Source: Vitis vinifera
Taxonomy: Eukaryota; Streptophyta; Magnoliopsida; Vitales; Vitaceae
Length of the DNA: 64,000 bases
Assembly: GCF_030704535.1 (NCBI RefSeq)
Contig: NC_081820.1
Location: 21,145,001 to 21,209,000 of the forward strand
Direction of reading: 5' to 3'
This document shows positions 1-11,492 of the stretch, one piece after another. Each line of letters starts with the position of its first letter. Within the stretch, counting starts at the first letter, position 1. Below the pieces are notes generated by a model that had not been told where the DNA came from, did not search any database, and saw only the letters and a list, made by a program, of their open reading frames with translations. The position numbers and the translations under genes were made by a program.

Positions 1-691
1 TTAGTATAATAAAATAAACTAGAGAAGAAAATATTTACATGGTTTGGCCTAATTGCTTATATCCACTACACAGAGAGGTCAAATTTATTAATAAACTTCA
101 TAAATACAAACTCAAACTCTCTAAACCTCCCTTTACTATAAACCTAATACACTCTTTGCCTAACTTTCTTAACTCTATGTTAACTTTTCCACTCTCTTGA
201 AATCATATGTAAAACCACATATTTATAGAGCTTTATGGTTTAAACCTAAATAAATAGTTTCATAATCCTAGTCAAACTTAAAAAGGTAATTTTTTAAAAT
301 ACAAACTCTATAAAATTGTCTTTACTAAAAATACAGAATAAATTATTTGAGGTAACTTCCAAAAACCTCAATATTGACTCAAATTCATTCAATCTTACAT
401 AATTAATGAGAATAAACATGTATCAAGTTCAAATTTTCATCAAACTAGACTCGAGAAACTATTTTTCTCTTTTTTGATAACTTTATTCCTTTTTCAATTA
501 GTATCATCCTTATGCTAATGAGTACTCTTATTTGAAAATAGAATCTTGATCATCTTGTTCCACTTTTCTACTTTGACAACTTCTTTAACACTAGGAAAAT
601 ACTCTCTATGGTGTGGCTTCACCCTCATAGCTTTACCCAAAATTGTCTTCTCAATTAAGGTGTATAAATATTTCACATTTTTCTTTTGCGT
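1..691 (-). mobile_element. Copia retrotransposon fragment (family A), LTR plus protease region, reversed
   Basis: Read on the minus strand this fragment matches 10,000-10,690 and 53,690-54,440. It holds part of a family A LTR (about 1-260) and, at about 500-690, a decayed Copia protease/GAG-pre-integrase coding stretch. All reading frames are broken. The family B LTR starting at 692 truncates it. Remnant, not a functional gene. Confidence 0.75.
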
Positions 692-880
692 TGTTAGGAT
701 TGAGCCTAAAAAAACATGATATGATATAATAGATTGAGATTCATTTATAAATTTTTTATCTATGTTTCTTGTTTTCTCATTTATTATCCTATTTGCATTA
801 ATTAGTTACTAATTTGAGTATACACACCCACATCACTTGTATTGTACATAGCTTGGGAGCATTAGGAGTTACACAGAAGA

Positions 881-1265
881 TCCAAGTCATGGGTTCCTTA
901 CAAGGTGATGAGCCATCCATAGTTGGTTAATGGATTTGGGCAATCTATTTGAGACTGTATTGCACTACCTCCTAATTAGGGGGATGACTTGTTCTGGTCA
1001 TCGGGATGGTTTTCCATGGTAAGTGCACTATTATATGTAATACACACTGGACAAGACTTATGGCGAATCATGATGTAAGTCATGGGTTCTTTGAAAAGTG
1101 ATGAGTTGTCCATAGTTGGTTAATGGATTTGGGAAATCTATTTTGAAACTGTAGTGCACTACCTCCTAATTGGGAAGATGACTTGTATTGGTCATCGGGA
1201 TGGTTTTCCCATGGCGAGTGCACTATTGTATGTGATGTACATTGGATAAGACTTATGGTAAATCA
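881..1265 (+). repeat. Tandem duplication of about 192 bp within the LTR
   Basis: Two adjacent copies share the run from AAGTCATGGGTTC through TCATCGGGATGGTTTTCC to the GACTTATGG segment, with scattered mismatches. The inner LTR (1,298-2,873) carries this block once, which explains most of the length difference between the two LTRs. Copy 2 shows the same doubling at about 43,470-43,865. Confidence 0.75.
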
Positions 1266-1297
1266 TGATGTAAGGCTATTAGTTATCATGATTCACT

Positions 1298-2873
1298 TGT
1301 TAGGATTGAGCCTTTAAAAGCAAGAAATACTGTAACAAAGTTAGACTTTACTATCCTTGGGTTATCCCTTTTATGCATTGACATTGATTTGAACATTTAA
1401 CTCATATCTCTTACATTGTACATGACTTGGGTGTATTAGGAGTTGGATAAAGGATACAAGTCATTAGATTCATGTAAATAGATAAGTTGTCCATAGTCAA
1501 TTTATGGATTTTGGCAATCCAATAGAGACTGTAGTGCATTACCTCCTAATTTGAGGGATGGTTTATCATAACCATCAAAACTAATTTCCCATAGTGAGTG
1601 CAGTAGTGTATATTGGACAAGACATACAATGAATCATGACATAAGACTATCTATTGTCATGATTTACTAAGCTACTAGATTGTGTAGACTCTCAACCTTG
1701 CGAGGATATTGAAACTATGTTAAAATCAACAAGAGGCTTTAACTTATGAGTGAAATCCTAAAGTAGTCATATATCCTTATAAATTGAGTTATTCTTGATG
1801 GAGGCAAGTGATAATACGTATTCTCAATAAATGCATCATGATATCTCATGAAATTGACACATTGTGTCCCCTTAGATGATCCAAAGGACATGTGATCATG
1901 AAATCTATAATGTCGCAGTAATTCCTTAAGTGAAATTTAACATATGTTCTTTATGAGTTTGAATACATCAATTGATAATATAATAAGTGAGAGTTGTGAC
2001 TCAAGGATTATTGAGATAATCTTGATAGGTGATAGGTGATAACACTACCTTATTAGATTACAGATATCAATTCATGAGGAGTCAACATGCAGTGGATGGT
2101 AGGTCATGGACCCAAGCTTTGTCTCATTGTTATTTACATAAGGTACTAGTATATAGTTAATTTTCTTTAGTGGAATGTTGAATCAACTTCAAAATTAGAT
2201 TTTGAGGGAGCCAATACTTCTATGGGTTCCAATGGTCCCCACTCTGACCTCATATACCATGATGACACAATTTATGAAAGTTGAAGCTCTAAGTTCACTC
2301 TTATACATAAGAGTGTTTTAGTAATTATGCACGGTAACACAAATGATAGTGAAAAAGGTCTCTAGATTGGTCTAATTGACTAACTAGAAAGCCCTATGTG
2401 GTTAGTTAATAAATTAGGACTTGTTTTGGATTAGATTAAGTGACTCAAGCCTCGATGGGCACAAGTCACTTAAGCCTAGTGGCTAACCCTATACATACCC
2501 TTTTAAGGATTACAGTTTCCTAATGACTTTCAATTAGTCATTTTACACCTAAAGAGAGAGAGAGAGAGAGATAGTCAAAGTTTTTTCTTTTCCATTACCC
2601 ATACTTTGAAGTGCCAAAATCATGGTTTGAGTCATCAAGTAGAAGATCTTGGGTGTACAAGACCTTCAGACTTCTTCTTATCCACATGGAATTGATCTGG
2701 GAATATCTAAGTTAGGGTATGACTTTTTCTTTTTCATCTCTAGATATTTATCTTAATATGGTTTTTGTAGCCATATGTTTCATTTTTGGTAGATTTAGAG
2801 AAGCCCTAGGATAATTTACATGCACTTTACAATATTCAAGTTTAGAGAATGGAGAAATCTAGATTTCCCAACA
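1298..2873 (+). mobile_element. Family B solo LTR nested in the outer LTR
   Basis: A 1,576-base LTR starts TGTTAGGATTGAGCC and ends TTTCCCAACA. It is flanked by TCACT (1,293-1,297) and TCATT (2,874-2,878), a 5-base target-site duplication with one mismatch. No internal region follows, so it is a solo LTR left by LTR-LTR recombination. A GA-rich microsatellite sits near 2,550. Confidence 0.8.
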
Positions 2874-3910
2874 TCATTAAACTACTATACTGCATGGACT
2901 TCCAACCTTGAGAGGATATTGAGTTTGTGCTAAAGTCAATAAAAGGCTTTAATCTATAAGTGAGACCTTGTGGTGGTCACATGTCCCTATGAATTGAGTC
3001 ACTATTGATGAAGGTTGGAAACAATAGGTGTTGTAAATAAAGACACCATGATATCTTATAGGTTTGAGACATTGTGTCCATTTGGGTAATCCAAAGGACA
3101 TGTGATCTAGAAGACTATGACCATAGTATTTCTTTTAGTAGAAATTTCACATATGCCCATTGGAGCTAGAGTACGTTAATTGCTCACATAATAAATGAGA
3201 TCTATAACTCAAATATTAGAGAGGTAATTTTAATAGGTGATAGCACTACCTTGTTAGATTATAAACACCAATTCATAGGGAATCTACATGTAGTGGATAA
3301 TAAGTCATAGACCCAAGCTTTGTCTCATTGTTATTTACATAGGGTATTGAAGTGCAGTTGATTCTCTATAACAGGATGCTGAATCAACTTCATAATTTGA
3401 TTTTAAAGGACCAAGTACTCTTATGGGTCCTAGTGGTCCCCACTCTAAGCTCATATACCATGATGACAAGGTTTACGAGTGTTGGATCGACTCTCGATTC
3501 ACTCTTGTGCATAAGAGCGTTTTGATAATTACATAAGGTTGCATAAGGGGTGGTGAATAAGGTTTCTAGATTAGGCTAATTAATTAATTAGATGATCTTG
3601 TGTGATTAATTAATCAATTAGGACCCCTTTTGGGCTACATTAAGTAACATAAGCTTATGTGGTTTAACTTACTTAAGCTTAGTAGGGAAACCATATAAAT
3701 ATCCCCTTTAGGGGTTAAGGTTTCATAATCACTTTTCAAAAAGTTATCTTTCATTTTTTGAGAGAGAGAGAAAGGTACAAGACCTTCAAAGTTTTCAAGC
3801 ATCTTCTTCACCGCATAGATTTGATTTGGGAACATCCAAATCTAGACAATTTTTTAAAGCTTTGTTATTCCATATTCTTATATACCCTTATGTATTATTA
3901 TTATTATAAC

Positions 3911-3955
<45 letters not shown>

Positions 3956-4056
3956 TTTATTTGCTTCATTGCTAGGATATAGAAGCCCTAGGGAAAGTTT
4001 CATATACTTAACCTAAGTTTGGGTTAGGGTTAAAAATATATGGGGTTTCCTATAAT

Positions 4057-4069
4057 TGGTATCAGAGCC
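4057..4069 (+). promoter_or_regulatory. Retrotransposon primer binding site (initiator Met-tRNA type)
   Basis: TGGTATCAGAGCC lies 2 bases after the end of the outer LTR. This is the classic plant LTR-retrotransposon primer site complementary to the 3' end of initiator methionine tRNA. It fixes the LTR boundary and the + orientation of this element. Copy 2 (46,627-46,639) has one change, TGGTATTAGAGCC. Confidence 0.85.
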
Positions 4070-4525
4070 TTAGGTTAGTAAACAACATGATATAAGCTTT
4101 CTAGGGTATGCTAATGGTTGTTTTACCTGGATTTTTGTTTATCCCATGGCCTTAGGGATTTTTCTTAAAGAAAAATAAATTTCATGAGAAGTATTTTCCA
4201 TTGTTATTTTTCTAAAACTAGTTGTGAAAAGTCATATTGTTATTTCTTTTTTAGACTATCCACTTGGTTTGGATAGGTGGTTCTCCAAACTCTTCCCCCT
4301 AAGAGAAAGATAATGACACCTCTAGTGATAGTGGTCCTCCTGGCTCTTTTCCCCGAAGAGAAGGATAAAACTACCAAGTCTTTTAGGCTCTCCCCTTTAA
4401 GAGAAGAAAGACTTTTGTGGATATAGATAGTTCAAGGATAAAAGAATAAAAGAGCAATTCTTTTAGCATAGGAGTCCCGGTTTAAGAAATAAATAACGGT
4501 TTTAGAAAATGTCATGATAAAGAGT
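4070..4525 (+). mobile_element. Non-coding leader of the family B element
   Basis: There is no open reading frame of note. It contains three similar pyrimidine/AAGAGAA inverted motifs near 4,291-4,310, 4,349-4,368 and 4,390-4,412 that could fold as short hairpins. The same leader is at 46,640-47,115 in copy 2. No gag or pol follows here, so the element is deleted or of the large non-coding (LARD) type. Confidence 0.55.
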
Positions 4526-5690
4526 TTATTTTAAGAAAGGTTACCAAAATTGAGATAGAACCTAGGATGGCGTTGTAATGATGGGAGTCCAAAAGAATTA
4601 AAGGTAAACGGAGTAAAACCTAGCATGGTGTCACAATGACGAGCGTTCAAAGAAACTAAGGATAAACTAAGATAAAAACTAGGATGATGTCAAAATGATA
4701 AGAGTCCAAAGTAGCTAAGAATAAGCTCATATGGAACTTTGGATGACGTTGTAATGATGAGAATTCAAATGAACTAAGGATAAACTGAGATAAAATTGAG
4801 GATGACATCGTAATCATGAGAGACCAAAGGAGTTAAGCATACACTTAGATAGAACCTAGGATGGCATCACAATGATAGGAGTTCAAAGGAACTATGGATA
4901 AACTGAGATAGAACCTATGATGATCTTGCAATGATGAGAATCCAAGGGAACCAAGGAAAAACTGAGATAAAACCTAGGATGATGTCACAATGGTAGGAGT
5001 CCAAATGAACTAAGGGCAAATTGAGATAGAGTCTAGGATGACGTGGAAATGATGGGAGTCCAAAGGAGCTAAGAATAAACTTAGATACAGCTAGGATGGA
5101 GTCATAATGATGGGCATCCAAAGGAACTAAGCATAAATTGAGATAAAGCCTAGGATGGCATCACAAATAGAATGTAAGATGGTGTCACAATGATAGGGAT
5201 ACAAAGGAAATAAGGATGAATTGAGATAAAACCTAAGATAACATCATAATAATTAGAGTCTAAAGGAACTAAGCATAAATAAAGATAGAACCTAGGATGG
5301 TGTCACAATGATGGGAATCCAAAGGAGCTAAGTATAAACTTAGATAGAACCTAGGACGACGTTGCAATGACAAGAATCAAAAGGAACTAAGGATAAACTA
5401 AGAAATAACCTAGGATTGCGTCACAATGACAAGAGTCCAAAGGAGTTAAGAATAAACTTAGGTAGAACCTAGGATGATGTTGTAATGACGAGAGTGAAAA
5501 GGAATTAAGGATAAACTAATATAGAACCTAGGATGGTGCAGCGATGATAGGAATCCAAGGGAACCAAGGATAAATTGAGATAGAATCTAGAATGACATTG
5601 TAATGAAGAAGGCCAAAGGAACTGAGGAGAAATTGAGATAGAACTTAGAATGACATCACAATGATCGGAATATAAGGAAACTAAAGATAA
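4526..5690 (+). repeat. Minisatellite of about 59-bp units, roughly 20 copies
   Basis: The repeating unit has the landmarks GAGATAGAACCTAGGATG, then a variable GTCACAATGATG-type core, then AGTCCAAAGGAACTAAGG and ATAAA. Units diverge by several bases each and one or two are shortened (near 5,160). The array lies inside the family B retroelement and recurs at 47,115-48,265 and, truncated, at 11,590-12,229. Open frames crossing it are products of the periodicity, not genes. Confidence 0.9.
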
Positions 5691-6118
5691 ATAGGGATTG
5701 AATATATTTTAACAATGTTAAAGCATTTTACTATAATTTTTTAAATATAATTATGAAAAAAAACTTAATTAAAAAAAGTTTATTAAAAGAAAAATGTTAA
5801 TTTCACTACCATTTATCTTATTATTGAATGTCAAAAATCATATGAATATATGAGAAAAATGAAAAAAAACTAATAAATGTAATTACCGTTGTTACTCAAA
5901 TTTATGATTAAAAGTGTTGCGGATTATAAAATTTTTACAACTTTTCTAAAACATTTATTTAGTAAGTCTAATAGTAAATTTATTGGAAGCTCTAAAATTC
6001 AATTCACTATTTTTGTCAAAAACCTAGATCTAATTTACAGTCACAAAATTATCCTAAAGTCTCACCTGCAGCCATAGCCCTAGCACAGGAAACCTTTTAT
6101 TTTATTTTATTTTATTTT

Positions 6119-6156
<38 letters not shown>

Positions 6157-6189
6157 TAAACTCCTCATTGCAAATAAAATAAATCTTTA
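5691..6189. other. AT-rich spacer, no gene seen
   Basis: It is mostly A/T runs. A 62-codon frame at 5,889-6,077 has no recognisable family and is repeated without conservation of coding capacity in copy 2. A (TTTTA)n run near 6,097-6,118 and an (AT)n microsatellite at about 6,122-6,151 close the stretch; the (AT)n is much shorter in copy 2 (48,697-48,706). Confidence 0.6.
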
Positions 6190-6700
6190 GAAATATTCAC
6201 AGGCCCCTCAAGGACACAGCATGGAGCCGGCATGAACCAGATTCAACGTCCACCATATTCTTCTAATCCAAGCCAACCAATCAAGTCCAGCCATGTCATC
6301 CACACACCAACCTTCGCACTTGGCAACTGTTGCCAAGTTATCCACTGCTCTTACATGGGCCCACTTCTCAAGCGTGTCTATCAGCTGTAGACATCACCCA
6401 TGTTGTGGTGGTGGCTATCTTATTTAACTTATATGAACTGTAGAGTACCCCACCTGAATTCCACTCGTTTTACATATTTTTCAAATTAGCAGCATATGTT
6501 GAAAATTTTCTTGTATGGTTAACAAAAACTCGGATATATTCTTCCTTCATTTTGATAACATACACAAGAATAAACAATGACTTTAACTTGAGGTCTTTGA
6601 GGAGGTCTCCAACAATCGTAAAATAACAATTCAATATCTTTACTACCTTTTATTTGATTAATAAAACATGACTCATGAATAACTTTTCCCATCATTTCAC
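6190..6700 (-). other. 3' flank of STS1, with polyadenylation signal and a palindrome
   Basis: This sequence is shared with the 3' flanks of the other STS genes, especially STS6. On the minus strand an AATAAA lies at 6,649-6,654, about 47 bases after the stop, and is conserved behind STS3 (26,007-26,012) and STS6 (49,711-49,716). A perfect 19-base palindrome is at 6,319-6,337. Relative to STS6, about 0.5 kb is missing after 6,390. Confidence 0.6.
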
Positions 6701-8211
6701 CTAGTTTGAATCTGTACCCACGCTATGGAGCACAACGGTCTCAATGGTTAGGCCTGGCCCAAAGCCAAACAAGACACCCCAATCCAATCCTTCACCTGTC
6801 GTCGTTTTGCCTTCCTTGAGCGATTTCTTTCTCATCTCGTCCAAAATAAATAAGACACATGCACTTGACATGTTCCCATATTCACTTAGAATATGCCTTG
6901 TTGCTTTGAGTTTCTGTTTATCTAAACCGACTTTTGCTTCAACTGCGTCGAGAATAGCTGGGCCACCTGGATGAGCAATCCAAAATAAGGAATTCCAATC
7001 ACTAATACCAATTGGGTCAAAAGCCTTAGTCAAACAATTCTCAATGTTTTCAGAGATCAAGGTAGGCACATTAGGCCACAAATGAAAGGTGAGACCCACT
7101 TCACGTAAGTTGCCTGCAATAGCACCTGCTGAATTAGGAATAAATGTTTGGGCTGCTGAAACAAGTTGAAAGAGTGGTCGTTCAATCGAGATATCTGGAT
7201 CAGATCCAATGATTATAGCTGCAGACCCATCACCAAAAAGGGCTTGGCCAACTAAAGAGTCCAAAGCATCTTCGGAAGGACCACGAAATGTAACAACAGT
7301 GATCTCAGAGCACACCACAAGAATTCGTGCTCCTGCATTATTCTCTGCAAGATCCTTAGCGGTTCGAAGGACAGTTCCACCTGCATAGCACCCTTGATGG
7401 TACAACATCACTCTTCTGACAGATGGTTCGAGGCCTAAAAGATTAGCGAGTTTATAATCCGCACCAGGCATTTCTACACCTGAGGTGGTACAAAATACAA
7501 GGTGGGTGATCTTCGATTTAGGCTGACCCCACTCTTTAAGAGCCTTCAATGCTGCTTCCTTACCAAGCTTGGGTACCTCAGCAGTGATAATCTCTTGGCG
7601 TATGTTAAGAGATGGAGCCATATAAGCACCAATGTTTGGGTGCTCCTCAAGCATTTCTTCGGTCAAATGAATGTAACGCTTCTTGATCATGGATTTGTCA
7701 CCTGTATATAAATTAAATAACAATAATATGTAAGCGCAAGGCACACTAGTGAAACAAAATTATGGGTAGATTGATTGATCAAGATGATCAAACATTGTTC
7801 AACTGAGTGTAAAAAGATTCATCTTAATACAATATAAAAGCTTATTTTTTATTGCATCAATTAATAACGTGATCCCATGCATTATACCATGTGATTCAAA
7901 GAGCACCTGCTCATACCATCACTCATAGATGCGTTGTATTAATTTAAAATGAGTACACAGAAAGCTTGAAAAAGATCTTTCAGTGGTCGTAGGGGAATCA
8001 TATGTATATGAAGGATGTTAAAATTATACTTACAAATGCGGTTGAACTTCTTCTTGAGCTCGGTCATGTGCTCGCTTTTAGTGACCCGAAAATAGTAATC
8101 AGCGAAATCAGACTGGTACAGACAGTTGTCCGGGGTAGCTGTGCCAATGGCTAGAACGGTGGCCGGACCCTTGGCACGCTGGGCATTTCTAATTTCCTCC
8201 ACAGACGCCAT
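6701..8211 (-). CDS. STS: Stilbene (resveratrol) synthase, STS1
   Basis: This type III polyketide synthase condenses 4-coumaroyl-CoA with three malonyl-CoA, then cyclises with loss of CO2 to give trans-resveratrol; the family acts as a cytosolic homodimer. Exon 1 is 8,034-8,211, the intron 7,702-8,033 (332 bp, GT-AG, phase 1 in codon 60) and exon 2 6,701-7,701. The product is 392 residues, the family's usual length. Visible landmarks are Cys164 in QGCYAGG, Phe215 and Phe265, His303 in AHPGG, Asn336 in YGNMSSA and the C-terminal GVLFGFGPG loop. GVEMPGADY and YHQGCYAGG favour stilbene over chalcone synthase. Distinctive residues are Ile185, Ile222 and the VGTDSN C-terminus. It is five residues from STS6, its segmental-duplicate partner. 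The start was chosen as the MASVEEIR methionine 119 bases below the TATA box. Confidence 0.95.
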
Positions 8212-8329
8212 GGATAGTGTGTGATGACTACTGAAATGGAAGCTTCAAAGTTGAAGAAGGGAAGAGAAATGAAATTTTAGGAGCACAAGTGCTTGGAGCT
8301 GTCTGGCCAAAGTTGTGTCTTGAGGTTGG

Positions 8330-8371
8330 TATTTATAATCACCACAAATGCTGTCTCACCAACTCTCATCC
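8330..8371 (-). promoter_or_regulatory. STS1 core promoter: TATA box and conserved MYB-type element
   Basis: On the minus strand TTATAAATA lies at 8,330-8,338. At 8,356-8,371 is the block read on the plus strand as TCACCAACTCTCATCC, identical upstream of all six STS genes. ACCAAC is a known AC-element core bound by plant R2R3-MYB factors, and MYB14/MYB15 are established activators of grape STS genes; binding here is inferred. Confidence 0.7.
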
Positions 8372-9015
8372 ACTTCCATGTAGGTAGGCGTGCATTTGAA
8401 TAATCCAGTGCCATGGGGTTTGATTTCCAACTTGGTAGGCTTCGGTTTTCATTCTTTATTTTATTTTTCTGTCTTTCTTCTTCCTCTAAAACTCTTTTGG
8501 TCTTTTTAACCCACGTAAGGCGGTTGGAAGCTTACCCTTTTTGACTCCAAGTTGGTAGCATCACTTTCATATCCCCCGAGTACTATTTGACAAAAGACCC
8601 AAAATTTTCACGTGCTGGGCCAGCTGCTGCCGGATGGACCAAGCCGATGATCAATATTAATGCAGAACGTTAGGAAACCTGTAATATTTCAAGTCATAAA
8701 TATAGATGTTGAATAAATAAATTTATTGTTTAACAACGATGAAGGTAAAAATTAGTTGCTATTAACGAACATAAATATTCGTTAATTAATGAGGATATTT
8801 GTTATGAAAAATATTTTTAAAAGTTTTTATATTTGTTATTATTTAGTTTTTTTTTTTTTTTTTGGTTTTTGTTTTTAAATCCTTAATTTTTGAAGGCAGA
8901 AGCTCACCTTTTTTTACTCCAAGCTGGTAGGGTCATTTTCATATTCCCAAGTACAATAATATTTGACCATTGAGTTGGGATTCTTTACTTGATCTTCCAC
9001 ATCACGTTGGGCCAA
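8372..9015 (-). promoter_or_regulatory. STS1 upstream block shared among STS genes
   Basis: It contains a conserved segment (ACTTGGTAGGCTTCGG and CCACGTAAGGCGGTTGG on the plus strand) found upstream of the other minus-strand genes, and a single copy of the 40-base unit that is doubled before STS3 and STS4. A W-box core TTGACC is at 8,963-8,968. A poly-T run near 8,849-8,862 and AT-rich DNA at 8,700-8,830 break it. Confidence 0.5.
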
Positions 9016-9029
9016 ATAAAAAAATAAAA

Positions 9030-11330
9030 TATTAAAATGGAAAGAATTGAAGTAAGAGCGATAAGTACTATTTGTTTAAGTCTGACTCTTGAAATAAAAC
9101 ACAATGTTTTGAATGAGAAATCTCCTTGTGATTCATTGGAGAAGCTAGAAAAAATTTATATGTAAAAATCTCTAAAAAAATAGGTTATATTCGAAGAAAT
9201 AACTATTTGAATTGAAGATGGATGAAGAATAGATGGTAGGGATCATATAAATAAATTTAATAAGCGCATCGCCCAATTATTAAGTGTAGAGGTTAAGATT
9301 AATGAGGATGACTAACATATTATTTTTATCGGTATCCCTACCAAAATAATATGAGACAATGGTAACTATGCTCTTAGTTGGAAAGATGATGTTAATAGTG
9401 GATAAGCCATCAATTGCTCTTTTAGAGACAAAAAATTATTAAGTAGCCAAGTAGTTCATCTCATGCAGAACAAGCTCTTGTGATGAATTTTAAATCACAT
9501 CGTGGTAAGAGCAAGTCACGATAGAGATATTATGATAGAAGAGATTATCATTCCTAAATCACACTTCTGAACTGATATGGAAATTTATTACTACCCAAGA
9601 AAAGGACATATTAAAAGGTACTATGAAGAATTGACAAAGCACATAGAAACAATGAAAAATCTTGAATCCCATGAGACTCTACTAATATTGTTGACGAAAT
9701 TTTTGTGGGCTCTTGGATTTTTGGTTTTGGTGTTCTTTTCAAATGTGCCCATATAAGGAGTGGTTTGATATCTATAATGAATGTGATGCTAGTACTATTT
9801 GAATGGATAATGAATCAAGCTCTAAATTGATTGGGATTGACACCATGATAGTGAAGATGTTTGATTGTGTTGTGAGGATATCATCTAATGTTAAGCATGC
9901 ATGTTCCTAATTTAAGGAGTATAATTTTTTGGGGGGCTTTGGGCTCTTTGGGTTATGATTTTTCAGCAAATAACTAAGTAAAAAAATTAGTCAAGGTACT
10001 TTGATATCTATGAAAGAGAAAAAGGTCAAATATTTATACACCTTGCTTGAGAAGATAATTTTAGGTGAAGCCACACCATGAAGAGTATTTTTCTAGTGAT
10101 AAAGAAGTTATCAAAGTAGAAGAGTGCAACAAGATGATCAAGACTCCATTTTCAACTAAGGGTGCTCAATGGCATAAGGATGATACTAATTGCAAAATGA
10201 ATGAAGTTATATATATATAAAAGTTTCTCGAGTCTAGTTTGACGAGAATTTGAACTTCATACATGTTTATTATCATTAATTATGCAAGATTGAGAGAATT
10301 TGAGTCAAGGTGGAGGTTTATGGAAGTTGGTTCAAATAATTTGTTCTTTAATTTTAGGATAGTCAAATATTTATAGAGTTTGTATTTTAGTAAATTACCC
10401 TTTTAAGTTTGACTAGGATTAGGAAACTATTAATTTAGATTTAAACCATAGGGCTTTGTAAATATGTGGTTTTATATATAATTTCAGGAGAGAGTGAAAA
10501 GGTTAACAAAGAGTTAGGAGAATTAGGCAAAGAGTGTCTTAGGTTTTGGGTAGATAAAGGTTGACGGTGTTTGAGTTTGTATTTATGAAGTTTATTAATA
10601 AATTTAATCTCCTTGTGTAGTGGACATAGGCAATTAGGCCAAACTATGTAAATCTTTTCTCTTCTCTAATTTAATTTTTTTTACCAACTTCATTTGGGTC
10701 AAACAAAAGGAATACAACAAGGAAGCCCCATTTCCTTGGTTTTTATGAATATGTTTTTACACTAATTCAATATCAAAATGGTTTCCTTTCAAATGTTGCT
10801 TAAATCCATCCTTTTATGTAGGAATCACAAAGCTTATCTATTAAGTATGCAAGCCCAATAATGAAATTCAAGAAGGAATAGCACAATTGGTTTTAGGTTA
10901 TGAGGAAGCCCTTGGACCTAATGGACTTGAAACTCGCAAAAATCATACATTGAGATAGTGGATGAATTGGCAATAGATACATCTCAAACTAACAGTTCTA
11001 CCCATAAGGGGTGTAAAGGCGGGTATCAAAGAAAGATAACCTTACATGTGGATTGCGATAACTTGAGTCAAAGTGAATATTGTTGGAAATTTTGACACAA
11101 ATTATTTATTTTTTAATTTTAGGAGAGTCAATATTTGTAGAGTTTATGTTTGAGTAAAATCAATTTTTAAGTTTGGCAAGGATTCAAGAGCTCATCATTT
11201 AGGTTAGCCTTTAGGACTTCATAAATATGTGGTTTTTTTTTCATAGGATTTCAAGAGAGAGTTCGAAAAGTGAATGGAAAGTGAAGAGAAATAGGGAAAG
11301 TTGTTGGGAAAATCACAATACCCAAATACA
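9030..11330 (+). pseudogene. Copia family A remnant: gag, protease and LTR pieces
   Basis: Conceptual translation gives fragments of Copia gag (9,040-9,650), a zinc-knuckle remnant YYYPRKGHIKRYYEE near 9,580 in which both leading Cys are lost, and a protease/GAG-pre-integrase stretch to about 10,200. A family A LTR follows at about 10,340-10,690, then 3' internal sequence and the start of another LTR at 11,084 (TGTTGGAAATTTTGAC). Stops and frameshifts occur throughout. Copy 2 is at 52,905-55,070. Confidence 0.75.
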
Positions 11331-11492
11331 ATAGGAAAAATAAAATAAATTAGAAAAGATAAGAGATTTACATGGTTCGACCTAATCATCTAGGTCTACT
11401 ATAAAGGAAGATCAAATATATAATAAAATTAAAAATGGAAAAATCACAACACCTAAATACACACAGGAAAAATAAAATAAATTAGAGAAAAT

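Larger units (their letters stand above)
692..4054 (+). mobile_element. Family B LTR (outer), split by a nested solo LTR
   Basis: The LTR begins TGTTAGGATTGAGCC at 692, runs to 1,297, is interrupted by a related LTR (1,298-2,873) and resumes at 2,874 to end at 4,054, just before a primer binding site. Net length is about 1.79 kb. The end reads TATA where copy 2 has TACA at 46,624, so the terminal CA is mutated here. Family identity follows from the reversed copy at 14,633-16,196, which is followed by a Copia gag-protease relic. AG-rich, (TTA)n and (TTTA)n runs near 3,760 and 3,900-3,960 are simple repeats inside the LTR. Confidence 0.8.
1..11492. repeat. Segmental duplication, copy 1 (contains STS1)
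   Basis: This block aligns in the same orientation with 42,591-55,234, feature by feature: reverse Copia fragment, LTR with a nested solo LTR, 59-base minisatellite, AT-rich spacer, STS gene, STS upstream block, forward Copia fragment. The left limit is the window edge, so the true duplication may be longer. Similarity stops near 11,492, where copy 1 continues into a minisatellite fragment and copy 2 into other Copia sequence. Copy 1 lacks about 0.5 kb of STS 3' flank (near 6,390) and about 0.8 kb of the upstream region (near 9,015-9,125) relative to copy 2. Seen directly by eye alignment; percent identity was not computed. Confidence 0.9.

Noticed and set aside
3758-3982. Tyrosine-rich 74-codon frame
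   Set aside because: It is a translation of TTA/TTTA microsatellite inside an LTR.
4015-4035. Telomere-like GGGTTAGGGTT near the LTR end
   Set aside because: Fewer than two full units and conserved as part of the family B LTR; not an interstitial telomere.
4915-5121. 68-codon minus-strand frames in the minisatellites (also 11,949-12,155)
   Set aside because: They arise from the 59-base periodicity and are not preserved across array copies.
7691-7744. 347-codon frame extending STS1 exon 2 upstream
   Set aside because: The extra codons are intron sequence; the GT-AG intron and phase-1 join restore the family N-terminus from exon 1.
10727-10860. Possible non-LTR reverse transcriptase motif (GIQQGSP-like)
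   Set aside because: Only a few residues resemble the motif and the rest of the region does not continue as RT; it lies within Copia sequence.
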